A stretch of DNA of 9,116 nucleotides from Clostridioides sp. (GCA_031272305.1 JAISUA010000235.1:1-9116), one strand, 5' to 3'. Shown: positions 1 to 6,733, numbered from the stretch's first letter. Made by a program: numbers and translations. The notes: generated by a model from the letters alone, not told the origin.

Positions 1-482
1 GACAACAATTCTGTATCTGTCATATCCTTAAGTCCTAACTGATGATCAATAGCTATTCTTCTAATCCAAAAATTCTCATCTAGACTATATTTCAATAATA
101 TTTTTTTAGTTTCAGGATATCGTAAAGCCACATCACCAAATATTCTATCCAATCCATCAATTGTATCCCACCATGACTTTTGCACTGTTATTTTCGTAAG
201 ATTAACTATATCTTTATCTGATAACAATCTAGAATACTTGCTAAGATAATCAATTGCTAAATATTGAAATTCACGTTCTGGCTGATCCCAACATTCAAAT
301 ACAAATTTCCAATCAAAAACATCTTTATCCTTATTTTTGAGGTATTCTTTACTAATCTTCCTTCTTTCTGGAGTAGGTATTCCTAAAAATTCAAATTGGT
401 TTCTCATATAGGATTTCATAGATATAGCTTTTTCAGGATTGGCATTTGTTCTAAATATTTCGAAAATATCTGTATTTTCCAT
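1..482 (-). CDS. AlkD-like DNA alkylation repair protein, 3' end cut off by window edge
   Basis: This HEAT-like-repeat protein is expected to remove N3- and N7-alkylated bases from DNA as a glycosylase without base flipping. The first 160 residues are visible; AlkD homologues have about 230, so roughly the last third lies beyond position 1. The ATG is at 482-480 with GGAG at 497-494, 11 nt upstream. Family marks seen: the N-terminal segment around residues 25-41 (MRNQFEFLG..TPERR), the SWWDTID motif at 103-109, where W105 and D109 match the W109/D113 pair of Bacillus cereus AlkD, and FWIRR at 138-142, which carries the region of the DNA-contacting arginine R148. It follows the aldo/keto reductase by 50 bp on the same strand with no terminator visible between them, so it is probably the downstream gene of one transcript. 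The family is clear; activity is inferred. Confidence 0.85.
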   Translation of the reverse strand, partial: MENTDIFEIFRTNANPEKAISMKSYMRNQFEFLGIPTPERRKISKEYLKNKDKDVFDWKFVFECWDQPEREFQYLAIDYLSKYSRLLSDKDIVNLTKITVQKSWWDTIDGLDRIFGDVALRYPETKKILLKYSLDENFWIRRIAIDHQLGLKDMTDTELL

Positions 483-502
483 AATTTTATATTCTCCAGT
501 AT

Positions 503-548
503 TTTTATTTTTTAGCTTTTGTCTTTTATTTTTTAGCTTTTATCTTTT
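503..548 (-). repeat. 21-bp tandem duplication across the stop codon of the aldo/keto reductase gene
   Basis: Positions 503-523 and 524-544 are two copies of a 21-bp unit with one mismatch (521 versus 542), and the match runs on to 527/548. The copy at 524-544 contains the reductase stop (TAA, 535-533). The copy at 503-523 repeats the last codons and a second in-frame TAA (514-512), because 21 is a multiple of three. Readthrough of the first stop would add only KIKDKS before the second. It looks like a slippage duplication in the short gap before the alkD-like gene. Confidence 0.85.
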
Positions 549-1735
549 TCTTCTAATTTAAGTAGTTTTCTAGCTATTTTCATGACTGGATTTACTACTT
601 TAGAGTGCATTCTTTTTTGAACATTTTGAAGTTCTTCACTTATTTTTATAGATTGAGGACAATGAGCTTCACATTTTTTGCACTTCACGCATCTTGAAGC
701 ATCCGATTGTTTCGTTGATATTGCACCTGTTATTTGCATATATTGAAAAAATCCACTTCTAAATCTATCCGTATATGTCTGATTGTACGTTGCAAAACAA
801 GATGGAATATCCACTCCTCTAGGACAAGGCATACAGTAACCACAAGCAGTACATGGAACTTTTATTGTTTTATTCAAATAAGATACAACATTTTTGTAAA
901 CAACATCTTCCTCATCAGTGATTTTATTTGCTTCTATTTCACTTGCAGTTGAAATATTATCTTGTAATTGGTTCATATCATTCATTCCAGACAAAACACA
1001 AGTAACTTCTTTGTGATTTAACACCCAACGAATTCCCCAACTTGCAAAAGAACGATTTGTATCGAAATTTTTAAATTCTTTTTTTGCATCATTTGGAAGT
1101 TTAGTAGCAAGAAGTCCTCCTCTTAACGGCTCCATTATGAACACAGGAAGTCCTTTTTCATTTGCGTACTTTAATCCACTGTATCCAGCTTGATTATTTT
1201 CATCTAAATAATTAAATTGAATCATACAAAAATCCCAATCATAGCTGTCAACCAGTTCGCAAAAATCTCTTTTTCCTCCATGAAAAGAAAAACCAATATT
1301 TTTTATTTGTCCAATCTTAATTTTTTCGTCTATCCACTTCTCTATACCTATCGACTTCAAATTTTCCCAAGTACTCTTGTTACACAACATATGCATGAAA
1401 TAATAATCAACATAATCTGTACCTAGTCTTTCTAGCTCTTTTGCAAAAAACTTTTCAAAGTCATCGTATTTTTTGCACATAAAAATAGGTAACTTTGTAG
1501 AAATAGTTATATCTTTTCGTACGTTTAATTTTTTTAATGCTTTTCCAAGAGCTTCTTCTGAGCCTGGATATATATAAGCTGTGTCAAAATGTGTGACACC
1601 ATTTTTAAATGCATATAAAATAAGTTCATCAACCTTTTCTTGATCTATTTGTATACCTTTTTTAGGAAATCTCATGCAACCAAAACCAAGTTGAGAAATT
1701 TTTGTTGAATTTTTTGGATTTACTCTATATATCAT
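533..1735 (-). CDS. Aldo/keto reductase with C-terminal double [4Fe-4S] domain
   Basis: A cytoplasmic NAD(P)H-type oxidoreductase, COG1453-like, 400 residues. The N-terminal TIM-barrel part (about 1-275) keeps the catalytic tetrad: D51 and Y56 in FDTAYIYPGSE, K81 in STKLP, and H115 in YYFMH. The C-terminal part has two ferredoxin-like cysteine sets: C295, C298, C301, C304 followed by PRGVDIP, and C349, C352, C355, C359 followed by P. These should hold two [4Fe-4S] clusters, which fits an anaerobe. The start ATG (1735-1733) has AAAGGA at 1750-1745, 9 nt upstream. The length is usual for the family. The substrate cannot be read from sequence; members are annotated only as predicted oxidoreductases. 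It probably leads a two-gene unit with the alkD-like gene. The stop codon lies inside a 21-bp tandem duplication. Confidence 0.93.
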   Translation of the reverse strand: MIYRVNPKNSTKISQLGFGCMRFPKKGIQIDQEKVDELILYAFKNGVTHFDTAYIYPGSEEALGKALKKLNVRKDITISTKLPIFMCKKYDDFEKFFAKELERLGTDYVDYYFMHMLCNKSTWENLKSIGIEKWIDEKIKIGQIKNIGFSFHGGKRDFCELVDSYDWDFCMIQFNYLDENNQAGYSGLKYANEKGLPVFIMEPLRGGLLATKLPNDAKKEFKNFDTNRSFASWGIRWVLNHKEVTCVLSGMNDMNQLQDNISTASEIEANKITDEEDVVYKNVVSYLNKTIKVPCTACGYCMPCPRGVDIPSCFATYNQTYTDRFRSGFFQYMQITGAISTKQSDASRCVKCKKCEAHCPQSIKISEELQNVQKRMHSKVVNPVMKIARKLLKLEEKDKS

Positions 1736-1736
1736 A

Positions 1737-1784
1737 CTATTCTATCCTTTCTTTAAATAAAGAAATAAATTTATTTATTTGCAT
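1737..1784 (-). CDS. Possible 15-codon leader ORF upstream of the aldo/keto reductase
   Basis: An ATG at 1784-1782 opens a 15-residue frame (MQINKFISLFKERIE) whose TAG stop (1739-1737) is separated by one base from the reductase ATG. Its 3' half therefore runs through the reductase ribosome binding site. A purine-rich AAGGAG lies at 1804-1799, but 14 nt from the ATG, which is too far for good initiation. The tight junction would suit translational coupling. The A+T-rich context makes a chance ORF equally likely, and the peptide resembles nothing I recognise. Confidence 0.2.
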   Translation of the reverse strand: MQINKFISLFKERIE

Positions 1785-2126
1785 ATAAATATTTACTTCT
1801 CCTTATTGTCGCTATATAAACTAAATAACTCTAAATTATTCATAGCTGTTATTTAAATAGCTTACACAATGAACAAAGGATGATATTCATATATTTAGTT
1901 TATCAATCAAAGAGAAAAATATCAACAAAAATATCAAAATTAATTTCAAGGTACTATATACAGTTGAACTGTTTAAGAAAATTATTGAAATTTTATTCAA
2001 AATTATATAATTCAATATCATTATTTATTTCAACCTGAATTATCCATAGATATTATCTAAATAACTATGAACAATTCAGGTCTATTTTTAAAGTATCAGT
2101 ACTTATTTAAAATTTCTACTCTGTTC
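1785..2126. other. A+T-rich spacer between the reductase and the surface-protein relic
   Basis: No convincing gene is seen on either strand. It contains the AAGGAG-like box at 1799-1804, an A+T-rich near-palindrome at about 1840-1858 (AGCT...AGCT flanking TATTTAAATA), and the long imperfect hairpin at 2033-2081. It must hold the promoter of the reductase transcript, but no -35/-10 pair stands out from the background of TA-rich hexamers, so I do not assign one. Confidence 0.5.
2033..2081. terminator. Long imperfect hairpin downstream of the surface-protein gene, possible terminator
   Basis: The arms ACCTGAATT (2033-2041) and AATTCAGGT (2073-2081) pair perfectly over 9 bp. Inside them, past a symmetric 3/3 internal loop, CATAG pairs with CTATG, and an ATAA/TTAT helix closes on a small loop, giving about 18 paired bases in 49 nt. 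A T-run (CTATTTTT) follows only on the plus side, where there is no plus-strand gene. On the minus strand, where it would end the surface-protein transcript, the downstream tract is merely A+T-rich. The structure is solid; its role as a terminator and its direction are uncertain. Confidence 0.4.
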
Positions 2127-2231
2127 TTATTTCAAACTACTGTATTTCTTACTTATTTCTACTACTGTTTCGTATCTATCTAACTTCAAGCATTTTATAT
2201 TTTCATTTATTTCAGACTTTATTGCTATCAT
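2127..2231 (-). pseudogene. Relic of a CWB2 repeat C-terminus (34 codons) downstream of the surface-protein gene
   Basis: Read from an ATG at 2231, this frame ends in LDRYETVVEISKKYSSLK and a TAA. That tail is a copy of the end of the neighbouring surface protein, VDRYETAVKISQKYSSVK-stop: 13 of 18 residues and, by hand count, 43 of 57 bases agree, including the stop codon. The frame is shifted relative to the upstream gene and no ribosome binding site precedes the ATG. The first 16 or so residues show no clear homology and lack the usual RLxG before DRYE. I read it as debris from duplication or deletion of CWB2-encoding sequence, not as an expressed gene. Confidence 0.7.
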
Positions 2232-2233
2232 TT

Positions 2234-4960
2234 TTATTTAACTGAACTGTATTTTTGACTTATCTTCACCGCTGTTTCGTATCTGTCTACTCCTGCAAGT
2301 CGTTCGATTGTCATAGGAGTTGAGATATTTTGTTTTAATTCTTTCAACTCATCTTCGATTTCTTTAGCGACTGCGTTTGTTCCGCCTGCGATTGTTATTT
2401 TTGATACTGACCAATCTTTCAAGGCTTTTTGTGTTGTATTATTTAAAAACTCTCTTTGTGTCAAAAGTACATGTGCTTGATAGTATCCTGCTAGTGAGCT
2501 TACTGTAAGTGCATCTGGAAAATTTGTTCCGTCTACAAGTATAGCTTGAGCTATTGTGTTTGATGAATTTATTGAAGTTGAAGTTTCAGCATTTCCTAAA
2601 AGAGATATTAGTTTTTCTCCTATAAGTTTTGCTGTTTCGTATCTATCTTCTCCACCAATTCTATCAACTGTTATCGAATTTGCAGATGTACTTTCAACTT
2701 TTGCTGATAAAGTTTTTGCATTTACTCGTGTAACTATATCTGATGAACTATGTGTATATTTTGAATTCAATAAATTTTTTGTACTTACTGATGCAGTTAC
2801 ATTTGATAATTCACTTTCTGATCTAACTAAAACCAATGAATTTTGTACATCTTCTGAAACAGATAGAATTTCTTTGTTTATTGTATGTCTATCTGATGTT
2901 CTATTTTCGATCTCTGATATTATATTTTCTGCATCTTCTGATATATCTAAACTTTTGATTATATCTTCAACTTTTTTAGATACTGCATTCTCTTTTCCTA
3001 TTATTGTTACATTTGTTATGTTCCAAGATTTTAGTGCGTTTTGAGTATCTGTATTCAAACTATCGGTTTGTGTCAAAAGTATAGGTGTGTTTGTATATTC
3101 TGCTAAACTTGTCACACTCATTGCGTCTGGAAAATTTGTTCCTACTGCAAGTATAATACTATTTTGACTTGTATTTCCTTTAGCACTTACTGAATCTGAA
3201 TTTAACTTTCTCACTTCTTCGCCAACTTTTATAGCTGTTTGATATCTATCTTCTCCCCAAATTCTTGATACATTTACTTCAGCCACTTCCTTTTCTAGTT
3301 GCGTCACAACTGATTCATACACTACTTGATTTCCACCTATTATAATTACTTCTGTAGCTCCAAGTCTTTTAATTTCATTAAGTGTTGTCGTGTTAACGTT
3401 TTTAAAATTTGATAATAAAATAGGTGCATTCTTTATATTAGCAAGCACTGACGCTGTTAGTGTATCTGGATAAGCAGTTCCATTTGCTAGTATCACTGTT
3501 TTTTGTGATGTTTGTTCTAAGTCTGAACTTGATTTTTTCGACCAAATTGCATATAATGTTTTATTGCCTACCCATTTTACATTAGTTCCATTTATTTTTG
3601 TCTTGGTCTTAGAATTAGCTAATATTTCTGATTCAGCCCAACCTTTAAATACATATCCTTCTCTTTGTGGTGGCTTTACGTTTGACAAATTTATTATTTG
3701 ATCATATCTTGTATTTATTGATTCATCATATGATTCAGATGTTTCTCCATTTGTATCATAATTTAAATCAAAAATTATATTTGCTGGTTTTCCTAGCCAT
3801 ATATATGTTCTTTTTGCAGGATTAGAACCATGTGCCATAAAAAGTTCCTTTCCTGTAGGATAACTCTCTCCATCTTGATTAGCTTTATCTACCCATCCGG
3901 TATAATAATTTGAATCAAACGCATTTAAATTTACTGAAGTTGCTTGAACATCTGTAAATGACTTAAATGTATTTTCTCCTAATGTTATAGATTTAAATTT
4001 ATCTAAATAAAACATATTACTCCCACTCGTTACTTTTCTTGTATCAAAATTACTTATATCTAATTCTTGCATGTTACTACAAGCTGAAAACATAGTTGTC
4101 ATATTGTAGACTTCTGATGTATTAAAATTGCTTACATCTAATTCTTGTAATTTGATACAACCTCCAAACATAGACTCCATATTTTGGACTCCTGATGTAT
4201 TAAAATTGCTTACATCTATCGTTTCCAAAACATAACAACAGCAAAACATGCCCGCCATAGTAGTTACTTTTTCTGTATTGAATTTGCTTACATCTAATTT
4301 TGTCAATTCCTTACAACAGTAAAACATACTCTCCATAGTAGTTACTTTTTCTGTATTGAATTTGCTTACATCTAATTTTGTCACTTTCGCACAATCATAA
4401 AACATCTGTGACATATTAGTTACTTTGGATGTATTAAATTTACTTATATTTAATTCTATCAAATTTCGGCATTCTTGAAACATATTACCCATATCTTTAA
4501 CACTTGATGTATCTAATAAATTTAGATTTTCTATTTTTTGAAGATTTACAAAATAAGAAAATAATCTATTTGAATTTTCATTTGCCTTTACTTTACATAA
4601 AAATACAATCTTTTTTATTTTATTTATATTCCATGAACTTGAATAAAGTTTCCCTGCACTAAGCTCACATTGTAAATTTTCTTCTTTTTTATCAATTGTC
4701 AAAGTTCCATCATCATACAATATCCATTTGCATGATGCATTCAAATCACCTTGTGATTCAATACTTGTTGCATTACTTTTTAAGCTTACAAAAGTAAAAA
4801 ATAAAATAAATACACTTACTTGTAACATAGCTTTAATAAATCTTTTAGCATTATTTGATTTATTCTCACTACATGATAATTTCTTCATAATGCTAGTTTC
4901 ATTCATATCATTTGACTCATTAATAATACTTTCTTCCTTAATTTTAACTACCATTTTCAT
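2234..4960 (-). CDS. Secreted surface protein: BspA-like DUF285 leucine-rich repeats, flg_new repeat, three CWB2 cell-wall anchors
   Basis: A 908-residue modular adhesin-like protein. Order: a long charged N-region (1-43), a hydrophobic signal core (about 44-60) with likely cleavage near 64 (SNA), a BspA-type start (G71 to about 140, with ..WILYDDGTLTI), seven 26-residue DUF285 repeats (149-330), a Listeria-Bacteroides repeat (about 396-473, REGYVFKGW...LYAIW), and three CWB2 modules (487-580, 601-780, 806-908). Each module has the xFPD/YPD, (P)ILL and RxxGxDRYxTA landmarks. In Clostridioides difficile three CWB2 modules bind the anionic wall polymer PSII non-covalently, so wall anchoring is inferred, with the repeats presented outward for host or bacterial contact. 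Module 3 reads HVLL instead of PILL. Module 2 carries a long insertion. AAAGGAG at 4977-4971 lies 10 nt before ATG 4960, favouring this start over M3, M19 or M25. The ligand is unknown. Confidence 0.92.
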   Translation of the reverse strand: MKMVVKIKEESIINESNDMNETSIMKKLSCSENKSNNAKRFIKAMLQVSVFILFFTFVSLKSNATSIESQGDLNASCKWILYDDGTLTIDKKEENLQCELSAGKLYSSSWNINKIKKIVFLCKVKANENSNRLFSYFVNLQKIENLNLLDTSSVKDMGNMFQECRNLIELNISKFNTSKVTNMSQMFYDCAKVTKLDVSKFNTEKVTTMESMFYCCKELTKLDVSKFNTEKVTTMAGMFCCCYVLETIDVSNFNTSGVQNMESMFGGCIKLQELDVSNFNTSEVYNMTTMFSACSNMQELDISNFDTRKVTSGSNMFYLDKFKSITLGENTFKSFTDVQATSVNLNAFDSNYYTGWVDKANQDGESYPTGKELFMAHGSNPAKRTYIWLGKPANIIFDLNYDTNGETSESYDESINTRYDQIINLSNVKPPQREGYVFKGWAESEILANSKTKTKINGTNVKWVGNKTLYAIWSKKSSSDLEQTSQKTVILANGTAYPDTLTASVLANIKNAPILLSNFKNVNTTTLNEIKRLGATEVIIIGGNQVVYESVVTQLEKEVAEVNVSRIWGEDRYQTAIKVGEEVRKLNSDSVSAKGNTSQNSIILAVGTNFPDAMSVTSLAEYTNTPILLTQTDSLNTDTQNALKSWNITNVTIIGKENAVSKKVEDIIKSLDISEDAENIISEIENRTSDRHTINKEILSVSEDVQNSLVLVRSESELSNVTASVSTKNLLNSKYTHSSSDIVTRVNAKTLSAKVESTSANSITVDRIGGEDRYETAKLIGEKLISLLGNAETSTSINSSNTIAQAILVDGTNFPDALTVSSLAGYYQAHVLLTQREFLNNTTQKALKDWSVSKITIAGGTNAVAKEIEDELKELKQNISTPMTIERLAGVDRYETAVKISQKYSSVK
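2237..3502 (-). repeat. Three CWB2 (PF04122) wall-binding modules, the second interrupted
   Basis: Module 1 spans residues 487-580 (3502-3221), module 2 residues 601-780 (3160-2621) and module 3 residues 806-908 (2545-2237). The linking motifs are ANGTAYPD/AVGTNFPD/VDGTNFPD, PILL/PILL/HVLL and RIWGEDRYQTA/RIGGEDRYETA/RLAGVDRYETA. The stretch between the IIGG-AVS half and the DRYE half is about 10 residues in module 1 and 15 in module 3 but about 100 in module 2. The extra part, roughly residues 676-762, is rich in Ser, Thr, Asn and Glu. Confidence 0.9.
3971..4516 (-). repeat. Seven 78-bp (26-residue) DUF285 leucine-rich repeat units
   Basis: The motif F/L-N/D-T...V..M..MF..C...L..LD.S/N recurs at exactly 26-residue spacing, with anchor residues 149, 175, 201, 227, 253, 279 and 305. 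The family cysteine falls at 164, 190, 216, 242, 268 and 294 and is missing in the last unit, as expected for a capping repeat; extra cysteines sit at 215, 240 and 241. At the DNA level adjacent units are still near-identical in places: 4255-4305 and 4333-4383 are the same 51 bases. This points to recent copying between units. Confidence 0.92.
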
Positions 4961-5072
4961 TATAAATTTTCTCCTTTCTTAATAAATTAACACTGCCTCC
5001 ATATAAAAATTTTCGTACTTATATCAATTTTTATTCATTATTTGAGTCAATATTCTAGTTTTATTTTACTAA

Positions 5073-5081
5073 ATCATACCA
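5073..5081 (-). promoter_or_regulatory. Candidate extended -10 promoter for the surface-protein gene
   Basis: On the minus strand TGG-TATGAT forms an extended -10 (TGnTATAAT, one mismatch) at 5081-5073. No good -35 hexamer lies 16-18 bp upstream. It would give a leader of about 105 nt before the ATG at 4960. A TTGACT hexamer at 5050-5045 is the other visible element but has no well-spaced -10. Confidence 0.4.
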
Positions 5082-5176
5082 TATCATGCAATCTAGAAGG
5101 TAAAATAAATCATTTTTATATATAAATTAACTGTTTGTACAATTATTTAATTCAATATATTGTAAATTTAACTTTT

Positions 5177-5204
5177 TTGACAACGTTATTTATTTCTATA
5201 TTAT
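5177..5204 (+). promoter_or_regulatory. Candidate sigma-A promoter for the alcohol dehydrogenase gene
   Basis: A perfect TTGACA (5177-5182) and TATTAT (5199-5204, five of six to consensus) are separated by 16 bp. Transcription would start near 5211, giving a 5' UTR of about 155 nt before ATG 5370. A 10-bp palindrome, CAATATATTG (5153-5162), lies just upstream and could be an operator. The region is so A+T-rich that a second, closer promoter cannot be excluded. Confidence 0.45.
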
Positions 5205-5250
5205 CAATTATTTTTGCATAAAATTCATAATATTAATTATTTTATTAAAC

Positions 5251-5276
5251 ATAATTATTTTTTATAGAATAATTAT
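5251..5276. repeat. 9-bp perfect inverted repeat in the leader of the alcohol dehydrogenase gene
   Basis: ATAATTATT (5251-5259) and AATAATTAT (5268-5276) are exact inverted copies around an 8-nt spacer. It lies between the candidate promoter and the start codon, so it could be a regulator site or an mRNA hairpin. All its bases are A or T, so chance is a serious alternative. Apart from this, the candidate promoters and the palindrome at 5153-5162, the 4961-5369 intergenic region shows nothing I can name. Confidence 0.3.
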
Positions 5277-5369
5277 TTCATTTGATGTAAAATAAACTTA
5301 AATTGATAAACTTTTAATGCAAAGTTTTAACTTAAAAAGATACATTGAAAACTAAAAGGGGGAATTGAT

Positions 5370-6671
5370 ATGCAATTTGATTTTAGATATCACAATCCAA
5401 CCAAAATTTATTTTGGAAAGAATTCTTTGAAGTACCTTTCAAGAGAACTTGAAAACTACGGTGAAAATATTTTACTCGCTTATGGCAAAAATTCTATTAA
5501 AAAAATAGGACTTTATGATGAATTGATTAGTATTCTAAAAAAATCAGGTAAGAATGTAATTGAATTATCTGGTATTATGCCAAATCCAACCTATAAAAAG
5601 GTTTTAGAAGGTGCCGAACTTGTAAAACAACAAAATGTAGATTTGATTCTTGCTGTAGGTGGAGGTTCAGTAATAGATTGTGCCAAAGCCATTTCAGTAT
5701 CAGCTTATTGTGAAGATGATCCTTGGGAAAAATATTGGACAAGATTTGAACGTTTAAATAATAAAGTTGTACCTGTAGCATCAATACTTACAATGGTTGG
5801 CACAGGTTCTGAAATGAATGGTGGTTCTGTTATCACAAATGAAGATAAAAAAATAAAAATGGGTAGAGTTTTTCAATCAGAAGTATATCCAAAATTTTCA
5901 ATATTGAATCCTGAATATACTTATAGCGTATCAAAATATCAAATGATAAGTGGAATATTCGATATAATGTCACACTTGATGGAACAATATTTTTCTGGAG
6001 ATGATAACAACACTACAGATTACATTATAGAAGGTGTTTTGAAATCAGTCATTCACAGTGCAAAAATAGCTATAGAAAATCCACTTGATTATGAATCTAG
6101 AAGCAACATTATGTGGTCTGCTACTATTGGACTTAATACAATCACAGGACTTAGTAAACAACAAGACTGGCAAGTTCACAGCATAGAACATCAACTGGGT
6201 GCATATACAGATTGTGCTCATGGAATGGGGCTCGCTGCTATTTCTGTTCCTTATTATAGATATATTTATAAATATGGTCTAGATAAATTTGTGAGATTTG
6301 CTAAAGAAGTATGGAATGTATCTGAATTTGAAGATGAAAGAATAAATTTATCAGAATATAAAAAATTAAATTCATCGAATGAAGCGAGTTTTATTTTATC
6401 AGAAAACAAAAAATCAAATTTATCAAATAAAGAAAACTTAAACCTATCCAACAATGAAACAAAAATTATAAAATCAAAAGAACAAATTGCACTGGAAGGA
6501 ATCGATGAATTAGCTAAATTTATAAAGAGTTGTGGAATGATTACGAAGATCTCAGAACTTGGTGCTACTGAAGAAATGCTTCCTTTGATTGCAGAGTCAA
6601 CATCTGTTGGAGGAGGATACAAGGACTTAACTTGTGAAGAAGTCCTTCAGATTTTGAAAGAATGTTACTAA
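5370..6671 (+). CDS. Iron-containing alcohol dehydrogenase, YqhD/butanol dehydrogenase type, with repeat insertion
   Basis: A cytoplasmic group III dehydrogenase that should interconvert aldehydes and alcohols with NAD(P)H, typically a fermentation or aldehyde-detoxification enzyme. It has 433 residues against about 390 for the family. Seen: the N-terminal FDFRYHNPTKIYFG start, the cofactor loop GGGS at 97-100 followed by VIDCAK, and the four metal ligands D198, H202, H270 and H284, with the same H-H spacing of 14 as E. coli YqhD (D194, H198, H267, H281). The excess length is a 40-residue, five-unit repeat at 326-365 in the C-terminal helical domain, which keeps the frame open. The start has AGGGGG at 5357-5362, 7 nt upstream. 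It is transcribed alone, divergent from the surface-protein gene. No Rex-like TTGTTAA...TTAACAA site was found upstream. Substrate range is not readable. Confidence 0.93.
   Translation: MQFDFRYHNPTKIYFGKNSLKYLSRELENYGENILLAYGKNSIKKIGLYDELISILKKSGKNVIELSGIMPNPTYKKVLEGAELVKQQNVDLILAVGGGSVIDCAKAISVSAYCEDDPWEKYWTRFERLNNKVVPVASILTMVGTGSEMNGGSVITNEDKKIKMGRVFQSEVYPKFSILNPEYTYSVSKYQMISGIFDIMSHLMEQYFSGDDNNTTDYIIEGVLKSVIHSAKIAIENPLDYESRSNIMWSATIGLNTITGLSKQQDWQVHSIEHQLGAYTDCAHGMGLAAISVPYYRYIYKYGLDKFVRFAKEVWNVSEFEDERINLSEYKKLNSSNEASFILSENKKSNLSNKENLNLSNNETKIIKSKEQIALEGIDELAKFIKSCGMITKISELGATEEMLPLIAESTSVGGGYKDLTCEEVLQILKECY
6345..6464 (+). repeat. In-frame 24-bp minisatellite (5 units) inside the alcohol dehydrogenase gene
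   Basis: Residues 326-365 divide exactly into five 8-residue units: NLSEYKKL, NSSNEASF, ILSENKKS, NLSNKENL, NLSNNETK. The matching DNA is 120 bp, five diverged 24-bp copies on the theme aat-tta-tca-gaa/aat. It lies between the segment ending VWNVSEFEDERI and the segment resuming at EQIALEGIDELAKF, which are adjacent or nearly so in ordinary family members. The inserted peptide is hydrophilic and probably forms a surface loop or helix extension. Confidence 0.85.
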
Positions 6672-6733
6672 AATTAAAGCCTCTATAATATTTAAATAGA
6701 ACTAACATAAAAATTGATAATATTGTACAATAT

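Noticed and set aside
2556..3044. Open plus-strand frame of 162 codons inside the surface-protein gene
   Set aside because: It is antisense to the CWB2 modules, rich in Ser/Phe as expected from reverse reading of A+T-rich repeats, and has no supporting ribosome binding site or homology I recognise.
3971..4516. CRISPR-like direct repeats
   Set aside because: The 78-bp repeats are in-frame coding units of a DUF285 array without unique spacers between short identical repeats.
5100..5369. Rex redox-repressor site upstream of the alcohol dehydrogenase
   Set aside because: No TTGTTAA...TTAACAA-like sequence was found in the region.
6345..6464. Frameshift or assembly error as the cause of the extra residues in the dehydrogenase
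   Set aside because: The family sequence resumes in the same frame after the segment, and the insertion is exactly 120 bp in five regular 24-bp units.
6266..6622. Open minus-strand frame of 118 codons over the minisatellite
   Set aside because: It is the reverse of the repeat-containing dehydrogenase segment, long only because the repeats lack stops in that frame.
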